Source: Clostridiaceae bacterium
Lineage (GTDB): Bacteria > Bacillota > Clostridia > Acetivibrionales > DUMC01
Length of the DNA: 6,257 bases
Direction of reading: 5' to 3'
NCBI GenBank assembly: GCA_012512865.1
Contig: JAAZDH010000060.1
Location: forward strand, 1-6,257
The notes beneath the pieces were generated by a model, which saw nothing but the letters and a program-made list of their open reading frames with translations, had not been told where the DNA came from and did not search any database. Position numbers and translations under genes: made by a program. Shown here in pieces: positions 5,548-6,257 of this stretch (position 1 is its first letter; each line of letters starts with the position of its first letter).

Positions 5548-6257
5548 CTATCCCAGCCTGCTTTGTATTACTTCCACCAAATCCTCGGCTTTCCTCTTTA
5601 TATAGTTTATTTCCTTTCCCTCTATCATAACCCTGATTAACGGCTCTGTCCCTGAAGGCCTTATCAGCATCCTTCCTTCCCCGTTAAATTCCTCTTCCAG
5701 GTGCCTGCACATATCTGCAATTATTTCATCTTCAAGATACTTATGCTTGTTTTCAGCCCGCACCCTGGCATTTTTCAAAACCTGCGGGAATACTTCCATT
5801 ACGGATGCCAGCTCCGACAGGGATTTCCCGGTTATTTTCATTACCCTTAGCAATTGAAGGGCGGTTACAATTCCATCTCCCGTTGTATTGTGCTCAAGGA
5901 ATATCACGTGCCCGGATTGTTCCCCTCCCAGGCTGTACCCGTTATTCAACATTTCTTCAAGTACATACCTGTCGCCAACCCGTGTTTTCACAACGTTTAT
6001 ACCTTCTCTCCTTGCCATTACGTCAAAACCCATGTTTGTCATAACCGTGGCAACTATGGTATTCTTCGCAAGCCTGCCTTCCTTTTTCATCTGCAGCCCC
6101 GTTATTGCCATCACCTGGTCTCCATCCACCATGTTGCCGCGTTCGTCAACGGCAATAACCCTGTCCGCATCACCGTCAAAGGCAAGACCTATATCAGCGC
6201 CGCACTCCGTTGTAAATTTTCTTATGCTGCCGCAATCGGTAGAGCCACACCCGAGGA
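5548..6257 (-). CDS. glmM: Phosphoglucosamine mutase, C-terminal part (5' end outside window)
   Basis: GlmM interconverts glucosamine-6-phosphate and glucosamine-1-phosphate in the cytoplasm, on the route to UDP-GlcNAc and peptidoglycan. The frame is open to the window edge (first full codon at 6255) and gives 235 residues, roughly the last half of a ~450-residue protein. The Met codon at 6132 is internal, since conserved sequence GCGSTDCGSIRK and ADIGLAFDGDADR precedes it. Visible sites are the metal loop DGDAD (6163-6177), the sugar-binding GEQSGH (5908-5925) and the phosphate-binding RPSGTEPLIR (5632-5661). The phosphoserine loop lies outside the window. GEQSGH and the ADIGLAFDGDADR context fit GlmM better than other alpha-D-phosphohexomutases such as ManB/Pgm. 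In many Firmicutes glmM is followed by glmS; here rtcB follows instead. Confidence 0.93.
   Translation of the reverse strand, partial: LGCGSTDCGSIRKFTTECGADIGLAFDGDADRVIAVDERGNMVDGDQVMAITGLQMKKEGRLAKNTIVATVMTNMGFDVMARREGINVVKTRVGDRYVLEEMLNNGYSLGGEQSGHVIFLEHNTTGDGIVTALQLLRVMKITGKSLSELASVMEVFPQVLKNARVRAENKHKYLEDEIIADMCRHLEEEFNGEGRMLIRPSGTEPLIRVMIEGKEINYIKRKAEDLVEVIQSRLG

Noticed and set aside
5028..5630. Plus-strand open frame of 200 codons opposite rtcB and glmM
   Set aside because: It spans two confirmed minus-strand genes and has no family features, so it is a shadow frame.

Overview
The window looks like the core chromosome of a low-to-mid-GC Firmicute, most likely class Clostridia. This is an inference from the protein families: a short SipS/LepB-type signal peptidase, a histidyl-tRNA synthetase with cysteine-pair motifs, and strong GGAGG-like Shine-Dalgarno sites. 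It is also supported by short palindromes with the core GGGACGGTTCT, of a kind I recall from clostridial genomes. All five real genes lie on the minus strand. In transcription order (right to left) they are glmM (3' part only), rtcB, hisS, aspS and lepB. None looks broken; glmM is cut only by the window edge.

Right part, 4434-6257: the C-terminal half of phosphoglucosamine mutase (GlmM, peptidoglycan precursor synthesis). It is followed after 16 nt by an RtcB-family RNA ligase whose ribosome binding site fills the gap, so the two are probably co-transcribed.

Centre, 3925-4433: a 509-bp AT-rich intergenic region with no supportable gene but much structure. Next to rtcB lie four 20-bp tandem repeats with CTAG exactly every 20 bp (4281-4360). 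They contain a 14-bp perfect hairpin followed by a T run that can serve as a minus-strand terminator. A possible -10 box for hisS is at 4206-4211. Then come ten degenerate ~18-bp repeats (3978-4156). On the hisS sense strand these are A-rich, carry Shine-Dalgarno-like purine tracts and resemble the real hisS ribosome binding site. No T-box signature is visible, although hisS-aspS operons in Firmicutes often have one.

Left part, 78-3924: hisS, aspS and lepB, separated by 148 and 111 bp, plausibly one transcription unit. hisS and aspS charge tRNAs; lepB removes signal peptides from exported proteins. Between hisS and aspS sit two 27-bp palindromic REP-like elements and a degenerate third. A fourth, divergent 27-bp element lies after lepB. 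The elements flanking hisS and lepB both begin exactly 2 nt beyond the stop codon.

Most of the window is ordinary housekeeping sequence. The unusual material is the intergenic repeat architecture. I see no evidence of a new multi-gene system.
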